NCBI GenBank assembly: GCA_019426215.1
Contig: CM033397.1
Coordinates: forward strand, 27,902,480 to 27,966,479
DNA from: Buddleja alternifolia
Lineage: Eukaryota; Streptophyta; Magnoliopsida; Lamiales; Scrophulariaceae
Length of the DNA: 64,000 nt
Direction: 5' to 3'
Part shown: positions 53,037-64,000 of the stretch, in pieces
Layout: each line of letters opens with the position of its first letter
How positions within the stretch are numbered: position 1 is the stretch's first letter
Translations under genes and position numbers: made by a program
The notes under the pieces: model-generated
The model's database searches: none
What the model saw: the letters and a program-made list of their open reading frames with translations, nothing else
Told to the model about the DNA's origin: nothing

Positions 53037-54705
53037 TGATAAGAGGCATTTTTACGTGTTTTTAAGCCCCTTTGCGTTTATGTCTTAGGTTCATTTATCG
53101 CTTGATTCTTGCCACATGTGCGTTTAATTCGTGCATTAAGTGATTTCAGGTCTTAAATGGATACAATCAAAGAACGGGATGAAAAATGACGTATAAAACA
53201 AGTTTAGGCCAAATTGCTACGCACCCCTACGCCTAAGCGCCATTTTGCCCACGCCCGGGCGCCGTATCTACACCACTTTCCACGTTCGAGCGCTATTTCC
53301 GTATGTTTAGAGGCCGAATTGGATGAAGTTCCCTTCTACAATGTTGTAGAACTATGTGTTAGCTTCAAATGAGGACTTGAATCATCCAAATAGGAGTTTC
53401 GTGGAGAAAGTTATGAATGAAATACGATTGCTGCGCAGGATACATTGCATTTAATTTCAGCATTCTGAATCCCGCGCCCAAGCGCCGTAATGCCACGCCT
53501 AGGCGTGTCCACACCCGAATTGAGATTCTTTTCAGCCAAAAGATCATCATTTGATGGGGGAATGGAACATTAAAAGCCAAGAGGTCATCACATGTATGAG
53601 AGGGATGTCATAAGTATGTTTCTTAATAGATCTACTTTAGGGAATTTTATACTACTCACTTTAAGAGTAGTGGAGGACACTAGTGGGAGACACACACTAG
53701 GAGCTGATTTGTGGTGGTCTTCTTAAGGCATTTTTGAGCACAATGGACGGACACATCTTGGAGGAGGAGAGAGAGAGAGGCATTTTGGCCATCACTTTTC
53801 ACTCATCATCATTCATCACCTTTTCTTCATCACTTTTGGAGGGGAACAAAGAGAGAGGAGCTAAGGATTGAAGATCAAGAGAGCAAAGATCCATCATCAA
53901 TCAATTGAGGGAGTTTTAATTATTTGCATTTACATGTTTATTTCCATGAGTATGTATATGTTTGTATTAGATTTTCTTAAGGCTTTGATGAGAGGCTAAT
54001 ATTGTAGAACTAAGGCCATGTGAAGGCCAAATTTATGAATCAATATATGTGAAGTTGCTCTTTGTATTAATTCTCCTATTGCTTTGTGTGTTAATTCTAT
54101 GCTTTTATTCTAATCATGTGTTTGATCACCATATGCTTGCTATCTTGCCTAATCTAGTTGTTCGAGAGAAAATAGATTAGGGTGCAAGAGAATTAACACA
54201 TCATCCGAAACAAATGAGGGATTGCCCTAGAAATAGGTAAAGATTCCCGGGTGTTGTTAGCCGGATTCGTTCGGGGAAGCTCTAGAACGTTAATGCGTGA
54301 TTTTTGATTAGATTCTTGGATAGACATATTTAGAGAACCGTCAATTAATCATAGGATTATTATGTGCCGAGACATCGGGTAATAGTTAATTTAGGAGTTT
54401 CCACCAAAGCAATAGGAGTCTAATAATTCGAAGAGTAGCTCATATATATTGACGAGTAGATTCGGTTGTAGCATGTGCCTTAGTCATTTTATCATACGTG
54501 AGATTAAATCTATAGTACGTTTCTCTTTGGTTCTTCGTTTGTTTAATCTTTTTCTTGCACTTTACTTTAATTGTCTTATCTTTTATCGAAAATCATTAAC
54601 TAGAATTCAAGTCCTTGTGGTTCGACAACCCGGACTTTTTGTCCACTTATTACTACACACGTCTAGTGCACTTGCTATCATAGCACGTTAGCTTTTAGCG
54701 TGTCA
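53037..54705 (+). repeat. 3' LTR of gypsy D (1669 bp)
   Basis: Near-identical to 41826-43492. Two of the differences are in the palindromic elements (cacctaggcg against cgcctaagcg). It ends GTGTCA before the second gccat. Confidence 0.95.
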
Positions 54706-54714
54706 GCCATCATC

Positions 54715-54728
54715 AAAAAGGGGGAAAT
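54715..54728 (+). promoter_or_regulatory. Polypurine tract of copia C
   Basis: AAAAAGGGGGAAAT directly precedes the 3' LTR, the usual form in copia elements. Gypsy D inserted four bases upstream of it. Confidence 0.9.
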
Positions 54729-56297
54729 TGTTAGGAATTTCATGTTAGATGTTTTGATGATGACAATTAGGAGTTTATGTTAGACCTCAAAATATGTAAG
54801 TTTGATTTTAATAGAAATCATGTATAGGCTTTGAAGCGTTAGATTTGTAATAGGCTTTATAGGCTTCGTTCTGTTTTATTCTAGATTGTTAGGTTAAGAA
54901 GTCTTAGACTAAGCGTCTAATGAATTCTGAGTGAGCTTGTCAGTAGTTAAGTTTGAAGACTCAAGTGCCTGAAGTCTAAATGAAGATGAAGTTTCCAAGC
55001 GTCTAAATATCCAGTTATATCAAGTGTTACCTTTTACGCAGAAGCAAATTCAGGAATGGATAAGCGTTTATCAATGATGGATTTCACCTGAATTTATTTT
55101 CAAGTCCAAAAGGAGTTTAATGGAAATATTTTCGGTACATTAAATGCCAACGGGCATTTAATTCAAATACATTAAATGCTGATAAAAGCATTAAATGTGA
55201 TAAGCACTTTCAGACGTACGGAGAAGCCACCCTATTGGACTGTCAACTTTTCACAGACTGCAGCACCAACTTTTGTGCAGCAGATTTTCAGGAAAAAGAA
55301 TAAAAGTTGTTCACTCGCGGAAGTGAGAGACACGCGCCTGTGCATGTGTCAAACGGACACTTTTTCCAAGAATGTCTATAAATAGGACTTCAACAACAAG
55401 CTAAAAACATCGATCAATTCCAAGCCAAATTGCTGTTGCATTGAAGTCTCATTCATTAAACTCTCAGAAAAGCCAGAATATTCAAGCAAACATTCTCCTT
55501 GCTTTTCTTCAATTCCTGAGACAGTCAACCAATATTTCAAACATTCTTTTCGAAGAAACCACATTACTATTGAGATATTTCCAGTTGTTTGAACTTCTTC
55601 AGAATCAAACAAATCATTTAGAAAACCCCATTCAAGCCTCGCGATCTGTGTGAAGTCGAAGTTGGATACTTGCATTATTTCTGGGTGAAAGAAGCAAGGG
55701 GATTGAAGTTATTTGGAGCAGAAATTTGTGTGATCAAGGAGCTCAAGTCATCGACATCTATCTCTCCCTTTTGTAGAAGTTTCTGTGTGATTCTTTGAGA
55801 ACCATCTTAGTGGATTGCCTCCAAGTGTTCGAGGAGAAGAAGGACGTAGTTGGGATTACACCACCCAACGAACCTTACAAATATTGCGTCATTTACTTTA
55901 CAGTCAATTCTCTTATTTACCATATCATTGCATAAATTGATTAAGTAAAACACAATCAAACACTAAGCAACTAAGAAACAACTTGTGACGCTAAAGACTT
56001 CAAAAAGAGAAAACTCTAAAATTATTCTGATGTGCTAACACTGATTAAAGAACTGAACGCTTAAGCCTACTTGGTTAAAGTATTCAAATCTTAAAGTCTA
56101 AGTTAACTTTCTAATATAGTCTTCATTAGATGCTTAGCCTAAGCGTCTATATTTCAAGTAAACGCTCAGTCAAGCGTCTACATTTCAAGCGTCCAAAACC
56201 TTTTTAATACGAAACTTTTTGAAGTCGAAAAAGACTTCAGGGTCTATTCAACCCCCCCCCCCTTATACACCCTTTCGTATGCCACTTGGGACCAACA
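54729..56297 (+). repeat. 3' LTR of copia C (1569 bp)
   Basis: Starts TGTTAGG and ends CCAACA. TATA box TATAAATA at 55377-55384. A C-run occurs near the end (56252-56262). It is uninterrupted and shows the site where gypsy B entered the 5' copy (ctcag in GCTCAGTCAAGCG, about 56164). Confidence 0.95.
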
Positions 56298-56302
56298 ACA
56301 AC

Positions 56303-56869
56303 AGTCTTAATCAAATACTTACTTGGAAGACTTATAAAAATCTTATTGACCATTTCCTTGTTGGTCAATTCCTTGTCTAATGGCGCTAACTCTGTAATGA
56401 GCAAAGTAAACCTTGCGCCCAGTTGTTCTAGCGTCTCATTGGGCTGCATCTTGAAATGCTCAAATCTTTGCATGGCTATGGAGAGCTTGTTCTCATTCAT
56501 TTCTGCTGAACATTCACACACTATAGCCAACTTATACCATATTTCTTTGGAAGTCTTACATTGCTTGATCTTGTTGAACAATGCATCATTGTCTCCTAAC
56601 GCTGAGTAAAGTGCACTTCGTCCAACATTATCTAGATTCGCTCTTTTTCGATCATCTGGCATCCATTCTAACTTGGGTTTCTCGACATATCCATCTGGAT
56701 TTGCTTCATCATCTCCAGGTGCTAGAGTTATCACTTTCATGATCTTAATGGAATCATCTGAAATTACATCACACATTTCATCATCGCAAGAACATAAATA
56801 CGCGAATGCTCTAAGATTCCAAGAATCATAGTTTGACTCTACCAACTTAGGCATTTTGCTAAAAGCCAT
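56303..56869 (-). pseudogene. gag: 5' half of copia A gag (capsid)
   Basis: ATG at 56869-56867 (MAFSKMPKLVESNYDSW). The visible 189 codons have no stop up to the copia C insertion after KTV. Copia-type gag features are the SNYDSW block and CDDEMCDVISDD. The frame upstream is also open through the primer site into the LTR. The other half is at 9359-10023. Confidence 0.9.
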
Positions 56870-56969
56870 AATGAGATGTTTAAGAGAAAATTTTAAAGAG
56901 GCCAAGTTTAAAAAAAATGGATCTAAACAAGCAGTTACGCTCGGAAACGCTTGGGTTTCTACTTCAACC

Positions 56970-56981
56970 GCTCTAATACCA
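56970..56981 (-). promoter_or_regulatory. Primer binding site of copia A (initiator tRNA-Met)
   Basis: On the minus strand TGGTATTAGAGC, one change from the standard TGGTATCAGAGC, 2 bp inside the 5' LTR. Confidence 0.9.
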
Positions 56982-56983
56982 CT

Positions 56984-58488
56984 TGGTGGTCCCAAGTGGC
57001 ATACGAAAGGGTCTAGAAGGGGGGGTTGAATAGACCCTGAAGTCTTTTTCGACTTCAAAAATTTTGTAACACTTTTAAAGATTTGAACGCTTAGAGAGCA
57101 TAAGCGCTTAGATTAGGCGCTTCAGAAAAGATAACTTAGATTTGGTGATTTTTGCAGTTTACCAAAGTAGGGTAAAGCTTAAATCACTTAATCAGGGTTA
57201 GCATAGCCAAAATGATTTTTAAAGTTTTAGCATTTGTTTTGGTTAAATAGTCGCTTGTCGGTTTAGCTTGTCTTTTTCTGGATAAATAAGATAACATAAC
57301 AAGACAATAATAAAAGTAAATGACATAAGCAATTGTAAGGTTCACTGGGTGATGTAATCCCAGCTACGTCCTTCTTCTCCTTTTTCACTTGGAGGAAAAT
57401 TACTAGGTTGATTATCAAAGAATCACACAGAATCTTCTACAAGATAGTAACGAGGTGAAAATGATCTCGGGCTCCTTGATCACATAGACTTCAGCACCAA
57501 TGAAGATCTCATTCTACAAGCTTCTCTCACTCAAATACTGCCTGTAGGGGGTTTCAACAACTTTCTCACTCAGATGAAAGGTTAAGGGTTTTGTCACACA
57601 GGTTTTGTTTGTTTTTGGAAAGATCAAACAACTTGGAATATCTTTGTAAAAGTTTAGGTTTCTTCTTTAGAAAGGGTTTGATATATTTATGACTGTATGG
57701 AATGTATGTAAAAAGCTTAAAAGATTTTTGGCTATGGAGTTTCTAAGCTTTTTTTTTGAAAGAGAATTTCAGCAAAGTTTTTTTGCGCATGTACGTATGT
57801 CTCTCTTTTTAGCGTTTGATGGAGGTAAGGTATTTATAGGCATTTTCTTAGGATTATGTCCGTTGGACACATGTAGGAGCGTGCCTTTCACGCGGCGCGT
57901 GATTTTACCTTTTCTTTGACATTCCTGAAATCCTGTTGGTTCTGATTGGACGAGAGCAGATTTGAACTCTGAAATTCTGACAGTCTAATCAAAAGGTGGC
58001 TTGTCCACAAGTAATACTAGCTTATCACATTTAATGCTCTTATCAGGCATTTAATGGATTTGAATTTATTTCTCGTTGGAAATAAATGTCCGTTGAATGA
58101 TTATATCTAAGTCCTTCATGACTTGAGGATTTATTTCAAGTGAATCTGATATTGATCGCTAGAGTTCTTTGAGCGCTTGATCCATAAATCCTGAAATGGT
58201 TCTTTAGCGTTTAACAGGCTCCAAGGACAAATCTTTATCTTCATTTTGACTTCAGACGCTGATCTTCAACTTCTTCTCTAATAGACTCACCTAGAATTCT
58301 ATTATCGATTCGGTATCTAAGAATTAGTCTAAAATCTACAAAGATAAAAATTACAAGCCTAATAAAATTACATACTTTCAAACGCTTATATATTTGATCT
58401 ATGAAAACAGAAACTTACATTATTTTTGGGGCCTAACATAAAATCCTATCTTGTCATCATCAAAACATCTAACATGAAATTTCTAACA
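56984..58488 (-). repeat. 5' LTR of copia A (1505 bp)
   Basis: On the minus strand it starts TGTTAGAAATTTCATG and ends GACCACCA. A TATA box reads on the plus strand as TATTTATA at 57831-57838. It is similar to, but clearly diverged from, the copia C LTR, so the two are different subfamilies. Confidence 0.92.
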
Positions 58489-59597
58489 CCCATCATGCTC
58501 ATTTCAAATTCATTTTGCATCATTTTTGAAAATTTCTCACACAGAAACTTATGAGTAGGTCTAAAAATAATATCATCAACATATATTTAGACTAAGAGAA
58601 TATCTTCGTCATTGGTAATTTTAAATAACGTTGTATCAATCCTGCCTTTTGAAAAGCCTTTACCAATAAGGAAAATAAAGAGAGCTTCATATCATGCTCG
58701 AGATGCTTGCTTAAGGCCATACAGCACCTTATCTAGCTTGTAGACCATACTCTTACCATAGTTGTTGATGAATCATGGTGGTTGCTCTATATACACTTTT
58801 TCTTGGAGTTTACCATTCAGGAAAGCACTCTTCACGTCCATTTGATACACTGTGAACTTATTGAACACTGCATAAGAAAGAAACATGCGAATTCCTTCAA
58901 GACAGGTGACGAGAGCGAATGTCTCATCAAAATCAATACCCTCTTCTTGGCAATACCCTTGAGCAACAAGTCTGGCTTTGTTCCTTGTAACAATGTCATT
59001 CTCATCTATCTTGTTTTTGTAAACTCATCTAGTCTCAATACCTCCTTGGTGAGTTGGCCTGGGAATTAACATCTAACCTTATTTATTTCAAACTGATTAA
59101 GCTCTTCTTGCATGGACTCAATCCAACTAGGATCACTTAGCGCTTCATCCACTTTCTTGAGTTCCATTTGAGATAAGAAACTCGCGAACGTGGCCTTATT
59201 GAATGTAGCGGCTCTAGTCCTCACAGGAGCTCCAATATCTCCAATAATTTGCTCTGGTGGATGATCACGTAGCCATAGTCTATCTGGCTGGAACAGGTTT
59301 GGAGGTTGTTGTGGCGCTTGATTGTGCATTGCATTCCCATTAACCTCAGAAGCAGGCGCTTGAAGTTTACAAGCTCCATTTTGCTCTTAATGATCACTCT
59401 CTTCATGATCATCAGTAATTCTTACAATATCATCATTAGTGGCCTCTCGAGTAACCTTAGGAGGGGACACAAAGATCTTATCATCGTTGTCACTTTCATC
59501 ATCAATGATTATCTTGGACACTTGATGACACAAATCTTCAACTCCTACATCATTAGCTTCAAACCTTACTCGGCTCTTGGTTAGCATCATTAAAAAA
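58489..59597 (-). pseudogene. pol: Copia F integrase C-terminal linker and RT fragment
   Basis: The acidic linker (DDESDNDDKIFV) at about 59500, the block LWLRDHPPEQIIGDIGAP (about 59275-59225), the RT start and VYVDDI-type sequence (about 58575). Stops at several places. It is broken by copia A just after the MSMMG block of RT. Downstream RT and RNase H would lie left of the window. Confidence 0.85.
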
Positions 59598-61288
59598 TGT
59601 TGGGAATCCTGTCGGCATGCGCAACGGAATATAAAAACAGATCCGAATTCCTAAACCAAGTTCAATTCATGGCTTTCGTTGATTTAAACAAGAAAAAGAT
59701 GAACACGGAAAACTTACCTTTTCGCGTATTCAATCTTCAATCCTCGCGAATCTTCAATCTTCTCCAACGGTTCAATTGTACCATCTCTAGATCATCACGC
59801 AGGAATGATCTCCGAGAAATATCCAACTCCATCTCCATAGGCGGCTAGCGAGAGAGAGAGAGAAGGAAGAAAAGTTTTCTCTGCATTGTATTTCTGGTGA
59901 AGGATTTCAAGTTATGTTTTTCTTTCTTCTGTTCTTTTGCTTGTGTTGGAGGATTAAATAAATCCTCCAAATAAGCCCATCAATACACGCCCATATGGGC
60001 TATTAGACAATAATTGGGTTATGTTGACCCAGTCAACTTAGTCTAATTAATTTAATCAATTAACATTTAATCCAATTAAATATATATCGATTAATCAATA
60101 TTCTTATTAATTAATTAATTAATTAACTAATATTATAGTTTAAATATTTAATTAACCTAGTCAATTAAATATTCAAACTAATTAATATAATTTACCATTA
60201 TTTAATCCAATTAAACAATCAATTAAATTAATTTGTCTAATTCATTAATTCATCCTACCGAGGGACAAATTACCAGAACACCCTCCAAATACAAGACTTG
60301 ATTTTTTCATCTATTCTTCTATAGCACGACTCTCTAGGTTCGTCTCAATTGACAATGGGAGGATACCAAAGGATGTAGGTGACACCTAGCCAGCACCGTG
60401 GCCCCACATCATAGCCCAATCGAGTACGAAATGACTATGTTATTATGAACCTATAGATTATGAATACCGTATGAGTATAAGCCCTTCACTGACGTATCCC
60501 GATCGAGTGAGAGTCAAGGAATATGTCAAACTCATAGGACTCGATGCTGTACTTAAGAATCATAGTAATATGAGATTACTAAACACGAGTTAGTTCATCA
60601 ACTCTGGCCAGAGACTTTCAATCTCATTTACCTATGATCGCATAAGATACTTCTCGTTTACTTTCGAGACAGTGAGTTCCTTCTTGGCAATTACCTCACA
60701 TGCTACTTGCCCATTGGAACGCATTTTGAGGTCGACCCCACCTTTCAACGGGTGAATTGGGCTTAACTACTCTGATGACAGAATCTAACGTCACAAGCAC
60801 ACTGTGACCGTAACTCCTCAGGTCTAAGGCTCACGCATACCTTCATAATCAGTAATTCAATCATTGACAGTCACGGAGTAAAAAACCTGTGATCGGATTA
60901 CTATGAGCCGTGTTCGAATACACTAATCCCATCAATGTATCTGTGACACACTCCCACTATCCCATAGTGTTTGACTAGCACTTCTTTGTCAGAGCATGTG
61001 TCATACAAGTTCATACGAATCTCATTGCCCAATTGAGATTCTCCTACTTGCGAACCATTTAAGTGATCAAGTATCAAACTCTTCTAGTGCCCATCTCCTT
61101 AACTACTATAAGGAGTGGGAAGGTTTGCCTTGAAACACATGGACTAGTTGTTTATTTAAGACTTTCAGATGCCATCAAGAATTATATGAACAACATAGTA
61201 TTACCTTTATAGTAATTAGAGGTTGCACAATATGAAATCATGCCTTATATTCTAACTCTTCGTTGGTATCAAGGACACATTCCCAACA
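59598..61288 (-). repeat. Solo LTR (1691 bp) in copia F integrase
   Basis: Ends TGTTGGGAAT and ATTCCCAACA. The flanks are A-rich (aaaaa at 59593-59597, aaaac after 61288), so the duplication is only approximate. Removing it joins copia F linker sequence to the integrase block ESIHVVF. Many blocks match the reverse complement of 24483-26085, including 'cactatgg', 'gaacacggctc' and the TTAATTAA tract (here about 60040-60250). There is no primer site or ORF. Confidence 0.8.
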
Positions 61289-62580
61289 AAAACAACATGA
61301 ATAGATTCCTCAACCTTATTAGTTCGCCTATTTAGGATGCAAAAATTCTTTCCATTCTTGGCATAGCCTAGAAATATTCCCTCATCCGCTTTGGGACCAA
61401 ACATTTTAAGATTTTGGGATCCATTATTATGAATAAAGCATTTTGAGCCAAAGACGTGAAAATATGAAATATTTGGCTTACGTCCTTTTCATAGTTCATG
61501 TGGTGTTTTACCATGCTATTTGTTCATCATTTAACGATTCTAAGTATAACACGCAGTATTGATTGCCTCAGCCCAAAACTTAGGAGCAAGCTTGGACTCA
61601 ACTAACGTCGTCCTAGCGGCTTCCTTTAGCGTTCTGTTCCGACGCTCAGCAACACCGTTCTATTGAGGAGTTCTAGGAACTGAATACTCATGATGTATTC
61701 CATTTTCTGCAAATAATTTCTTAACAACCTTGTCAGTAAACTCAATACCGTGATCACTCTTTATTCTTGCAAATTTTAGATTCTTCAAAGTTTGGAGTTG
61801 CAGAATAAGCGTTGTGAGCTTGTCACAGGTTTCATCTTTGGATGAAAGAAATTCCACCCAAGTAAATAAAAAGAAATCATATACTATCACCAAAGAATAC
61901 TTTTTACTTCTCACACTAATCGTTTGAACAGATTTAAACAGATCCATGTGAAGTAGTTCAAGTATCCTAGAGGTAGATAGACAAGGCTTTCTCTTGAAAG
62001 ATGATTTAACTTGTTTGCCCATTTGACAAGCGTCACAAAGGCTATCCTTATGAAAAGGTCCTTTAGGTAATCCCTCTACAAGATTTGGCATTACAAGCTG
62101 AGAGATTGTTTTAAAGTTGAGGTGATTCATTTTTCTATGCTATAACTAACTCATTTTGGATTCATTTTTAGCCACAAAGCATATTGGGTTGTTATCAATT
62201 GTTGAACCCCAATCTATCAAATAAATATTGTTTGTTCGTTTTCCTTTCAATTTAGTAGATCTAGTCTTAGTGTCATTAATGTAGTAATAGTCACTTGATA
62301 AGTTTACTTCAAAACCTTTATCACAAAACTGACTTATGCTCAATAGATTATGCTTAAGACCCTTAACATAGTCTACATCACTTATCATGATGTTCCCCCT
62401 ATGCACAATACATATACCTTTTGTTTTACCTTTGGTGTTGTCACCAAATACAACCTGAAGACCATTGGTAGCATGGTAGTTGATCAAGAGATCCTTTGAG
62501 CCTGTCATGTGCCTTGACGACCCGCTATCAATGTACCAAACAGATGTATCAGTTCTGGCTCTAGGTACCTGCATTCACAG
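61289..62580 (-). pseudogene. pol: Copia F protease and integrase (decayed)
   Basis: Protease WYIDSGSSRHMTG (about 62545-62505), then HNLLSISQFCDKGFE. A Trp codon is lost near 62150. A pre-integrase/integrase ORF (62130-61660) has MNHLNFKTISQL, CDACQMGKQVK, HMDLFKS and KSDHGIEF, in which the catalytic regions are partly altered. A stop follows at PRTPQ (CAG to TAG at about 61660). The remainder to the solo LTR has several stops. Confidence 0.87.
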
Positions 62581-64000
62581 GGAAGTTCTAGTTCTTTTTA
62601 GGTACCCATTGTGACTTAGATCCTTTCATATTAGTAGTGTTAGTCTGAATTAGAACTTTAGGAACCCATATTCGATTAGTCTTTATTGTGGGAGGATTAG
62701 CCTTTTTGGGTTTCACCTTGTGTTGTGTGTGCTTCTTAGGTGTATAATAATATCTTTGATTATAATAGAAATAATAATCACAATCGTAATCATAATCGTC
62801 ATAGTATTGATAATATAACCTTGATCGTTGTGGATAGTGGCGCTGATATTTCCTTGGCGCTGGCTTAGGGTGCAACTTGGGCGCTTGACATTTAGCTTTT
62901 GATTTATAGTGGCAAGGTTTTTCCTTGGTCTTTTGAGCGTTTGGATAAACCTTTCTTTGTGAATCATTTACTTTCGTCTTTCTCTTGCCTGATTAGCTTT
63001 GGCTTTCTCATTTGGCCTCATACCATTGTCCTTCAGTTCAGTAGGTGTTTGACTCTTTGAACCTTTCTCAACAAAGAATATACCCTTTACTTTGTTGTTT
63101 GCCGTAACATTTGATTTGTTTGGTTGTTTACCGTATTTATTACATCCTAAATCGGTCTTTTTACCAAATAATCTTGTTACCTTAGTCACATTGTCTAGCT
63201 TCCTTGACGATTTAGACAATGATGCGACGAGTTGTTCTGATTTGGCAAGTTTAGCGATCAATTCAGCTTCTCTCTTAACTACTATATCAAGATCACATTT
63301 CAATTGAGGGATTTCAGTCTCAAGTGAGGTTCTTCTCAATGCATTGTTGCTGAACTTGCAACTCTGCCTTGAGCATCACATTCTCACCTCTAACCGCCGA
63401 TATCTCATCAGAGTGATTTTGATATAGCCTGGCGGCATCTTGACAATCTTTATAGTATTCTTTTACTTTGTCAAGCAATTTTTCATAGGAGAGAGGATGA
63501 GGTAATTTATTATTTACCTCAGATAGTGAGTCTGAAGATGATGAATCATCTACTGGCTCATCATCATCACTACTCTCTTCTGAAGACTCCAAATCTTCAG
63601 GTGCAGACGCTGGTTCTGATTCTGCTAGCAAACCTTGTTGATGAAATTTGCTTCTGAATTAGTTTCTATCCAAGTAATCCTGCCTTGTGAGCTTAGATAC
63701 ATTTGGATAAGGGCAATTTACCTAGTAGTGCCCTAGTTTCCTGCAATTGTAACAGAGATTAATTTTCATTTTTTGTTCATTTGTTAACCTTGAGGACCCA
63801 TGTGGTTTTGAGACCACTGGCGTTGAGATATTCTATGGAGAAGATGCTTGGTACTGAATCGGTGCTGAAAGGGGAGAAATGGAATACTGAGGTGCTTGAT
63901 ACTGTTGTTGAGCGGGACGAGACGTTTGATAGGAATTTTGTCCTTGATGCTTTGGAGCTTTTCCTTTCTTCTTATATTTCAGAAATTTTCTGAACCTGTA
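62581..64000 (-). pseudogene. gag: Copia F gag C-terminal half
   Basis: From the window edge leftward: a basic stretch with KKKGKAPKHQGQ, a QAP/QAS repeat region, a zinc knuckle starting CYNCRKLGHY with a stop codon inside it (TAG at about 63722), an acidic Ser/Glu block (63631-63520), a coiled coil (to about 63200), a Lys/Asn-rich region, a Tyr/Asp run (about 62815-62755) and the WVPK ending. Same order as copia C 26086-27454. A frameshift near 63330 and others break it. Confidence 0.85.

Larger units (their letters stand above)
41826..54705 (+). mobile_element. Gypsy D: full-length Athila-like element, frameshifted
   Basis: A 12,880-bp element with target duplication gccat (41821-41825 and 54706-54710). 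LTRs are 41826-43492 and 53037-54705. By eye they differ at about seven positions and one 2-bp indel, so insertion is fairly recent. Layout as in B: primer site, gag-pol, post-pol hairpin, palindrome array, leader with candidate intron, ORF2, internal polypurine motif, spacer, stem-loop cluster, hairpin and polypurine tract. Three single-base indels (two in pol, one in ORF2) disable this copy. Confidence 0.95.
10024..56297 (+). mobile_element. Copia C: full-length SIRE/Maximus-like element with four nested insertions
   Basis: The left end TATTAGG (10024) and the right end CCAACA (56297) are flanked by gcaac (10019-10023) and acaac (56298-56302), a 5-bp duplication with one mismatch. Deleting the element restores the gag frame of copia A. 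Parts: a 5' LTR split by gypsy B (10024-11465 and 23436-23544), a primer site (23547), gag (23647-27454, with a solo LTR inside), pol (27455-36687, with gypsy E inside), a third ORF (37510-41613), gypsy D, a polypurine tract (54715-54728) and a 3' LTR (54729-56297). The two LTRs differ by roughly 4 percent in the first 500 bp judged by eye, mostly transitions. This makes C the oldest of the plus-strand elements measurable here. Confidence 0.93.
3815..58488 (-). mobile_element. Copia A: minus-strand SIRE/Maximus-like element, heavily interrupted
   Basis: Read on the minus strand, this element has a 5' LTR (58488-56984), an iMet primer site (56981-56970), the 5' half of gag (56869-56303), the copia C insertion, the 3' half of gag (10023-9359), pol (9358-6100), a spacer and a third ORF (5274 to 3815, where gypsy A' interrupts it). 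Its 3' LTR is outside the window. It is inserted in the RT region of another minus-strand copia (F, from 58489 on). The predicted target duplication on the right side is cccat (58489-58493), and its partner lies outside the window. Confidence 0.88.
58489..64000 (-). mobile_element. Copia F: minus-strand element, 5' coding part, interrupted by a solo LTR and by copia A
   Basis: Read leftward from the window edge it gives the gag C-terminal half, protease, pre-integrase and integrase, then the solo LTR (59598-61288), the integrase end and RT. It stops at copia A (58488). It belongs to the same broad family as A and C and has many stops. Its ends are outside the window. Confidence 0.88.

Noticed and set aside
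1..64000. Host genes, tRNA or rRNA genes
   Set aside because: Every long ORF is explained by a retrotransposon. The only tRNA-like sequences are primer binding sites of 12-18 nt.

Overview
The window is plant nuclear DNA made entirely of long terminal repeat (LTR) retrotransposons inserted into one another. I see no host gene, tRNA, rRNA or other conventional RNA gene. Two kinds of element are present. Ty1/copia elements carry an extra large ORF downstream of pol, which suggests the SIRE/Maximus lineage. Ty3/gypsy elements have a tRNA-Asp primer site, no chromodomain and a conserved multi-part 3' non-coding region, which suggests an Athila-like lineage. The AT-rich non-coding DNA, the tRNA-iMet and tRNA-Asp primer sites and the plant-type accessory ORFs point to a flowering plant, probably a eudicot with a large repeat-rich genome. 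The species cannot be told.

Layout, from outermost host inward. (1) Copia F, minus strand, 58489-64000 and beyond: decayed gag, protease, integrase and part of RT. A solo LTR (59598-61288) lies in its integrase. (2) Copia A, minus strand, inserted in the RT of F: its 5' LTR is 56984-58488, its gag is split between 56303-56869 and 9359-10023, pol is 6100-9358, and a third ORF is 3815-5274. (3) Gypsy A', plus strand, 1-3814: only its 3' end is in the window, and it is inserted in ORF3 of copia A. (4) Copia C, plus strand, 10024-56297: inserted in the gag of copia A and itself hit four times. The four hits are gypsy B (11466-23430, in the 5' LTR, TSD ctcag), a solo LTR (24483-26085, in gag, TSD atatc), gypsy E (28051-34021, in integrase, TSD atcct) and gypsy D (41826-54705, just before the polypurine tract, TSD gccat). 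LTR divergence judged by eye agrees with the nesting: C is oldest (a few percent), then E (about 1-1.5 percent), then D (about 0.4 percent), and B is almost identical.

Gypsy B has an intact gag-pol ORF of 1782 codons plus an intact second ORF and may be a recently active autonomous copy. Gypsy D has two frameshifts in pol and one in ORF2. Gypsy E is non-autonomous: it has LTRs, a tRNA-Asp primer site and its own two small ORFs, but no gag or pol.

The most interesting material is non-coding. The gypsy elements share a hairpin just after the main ORF (CTTGGG stem), an internal copy of the polypurine tract, a hairpin just before the terminal polypurine tract, and (in A', B and D) a cluster of three stem-loops of about 100 nt whose stems differ between families yet still pair. 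Each family also has its own GC-rich perfect palindromes in the LTR, upstream of the TATA box where one is clear. In B and D further palindromes stand before a second transcription-unit-like segment (pyrimidine-rich leader, candidate intron, ORF2) lying between the post-pol hairpin and the internal polypurine tract. That whole cassette is missing from A' and E.
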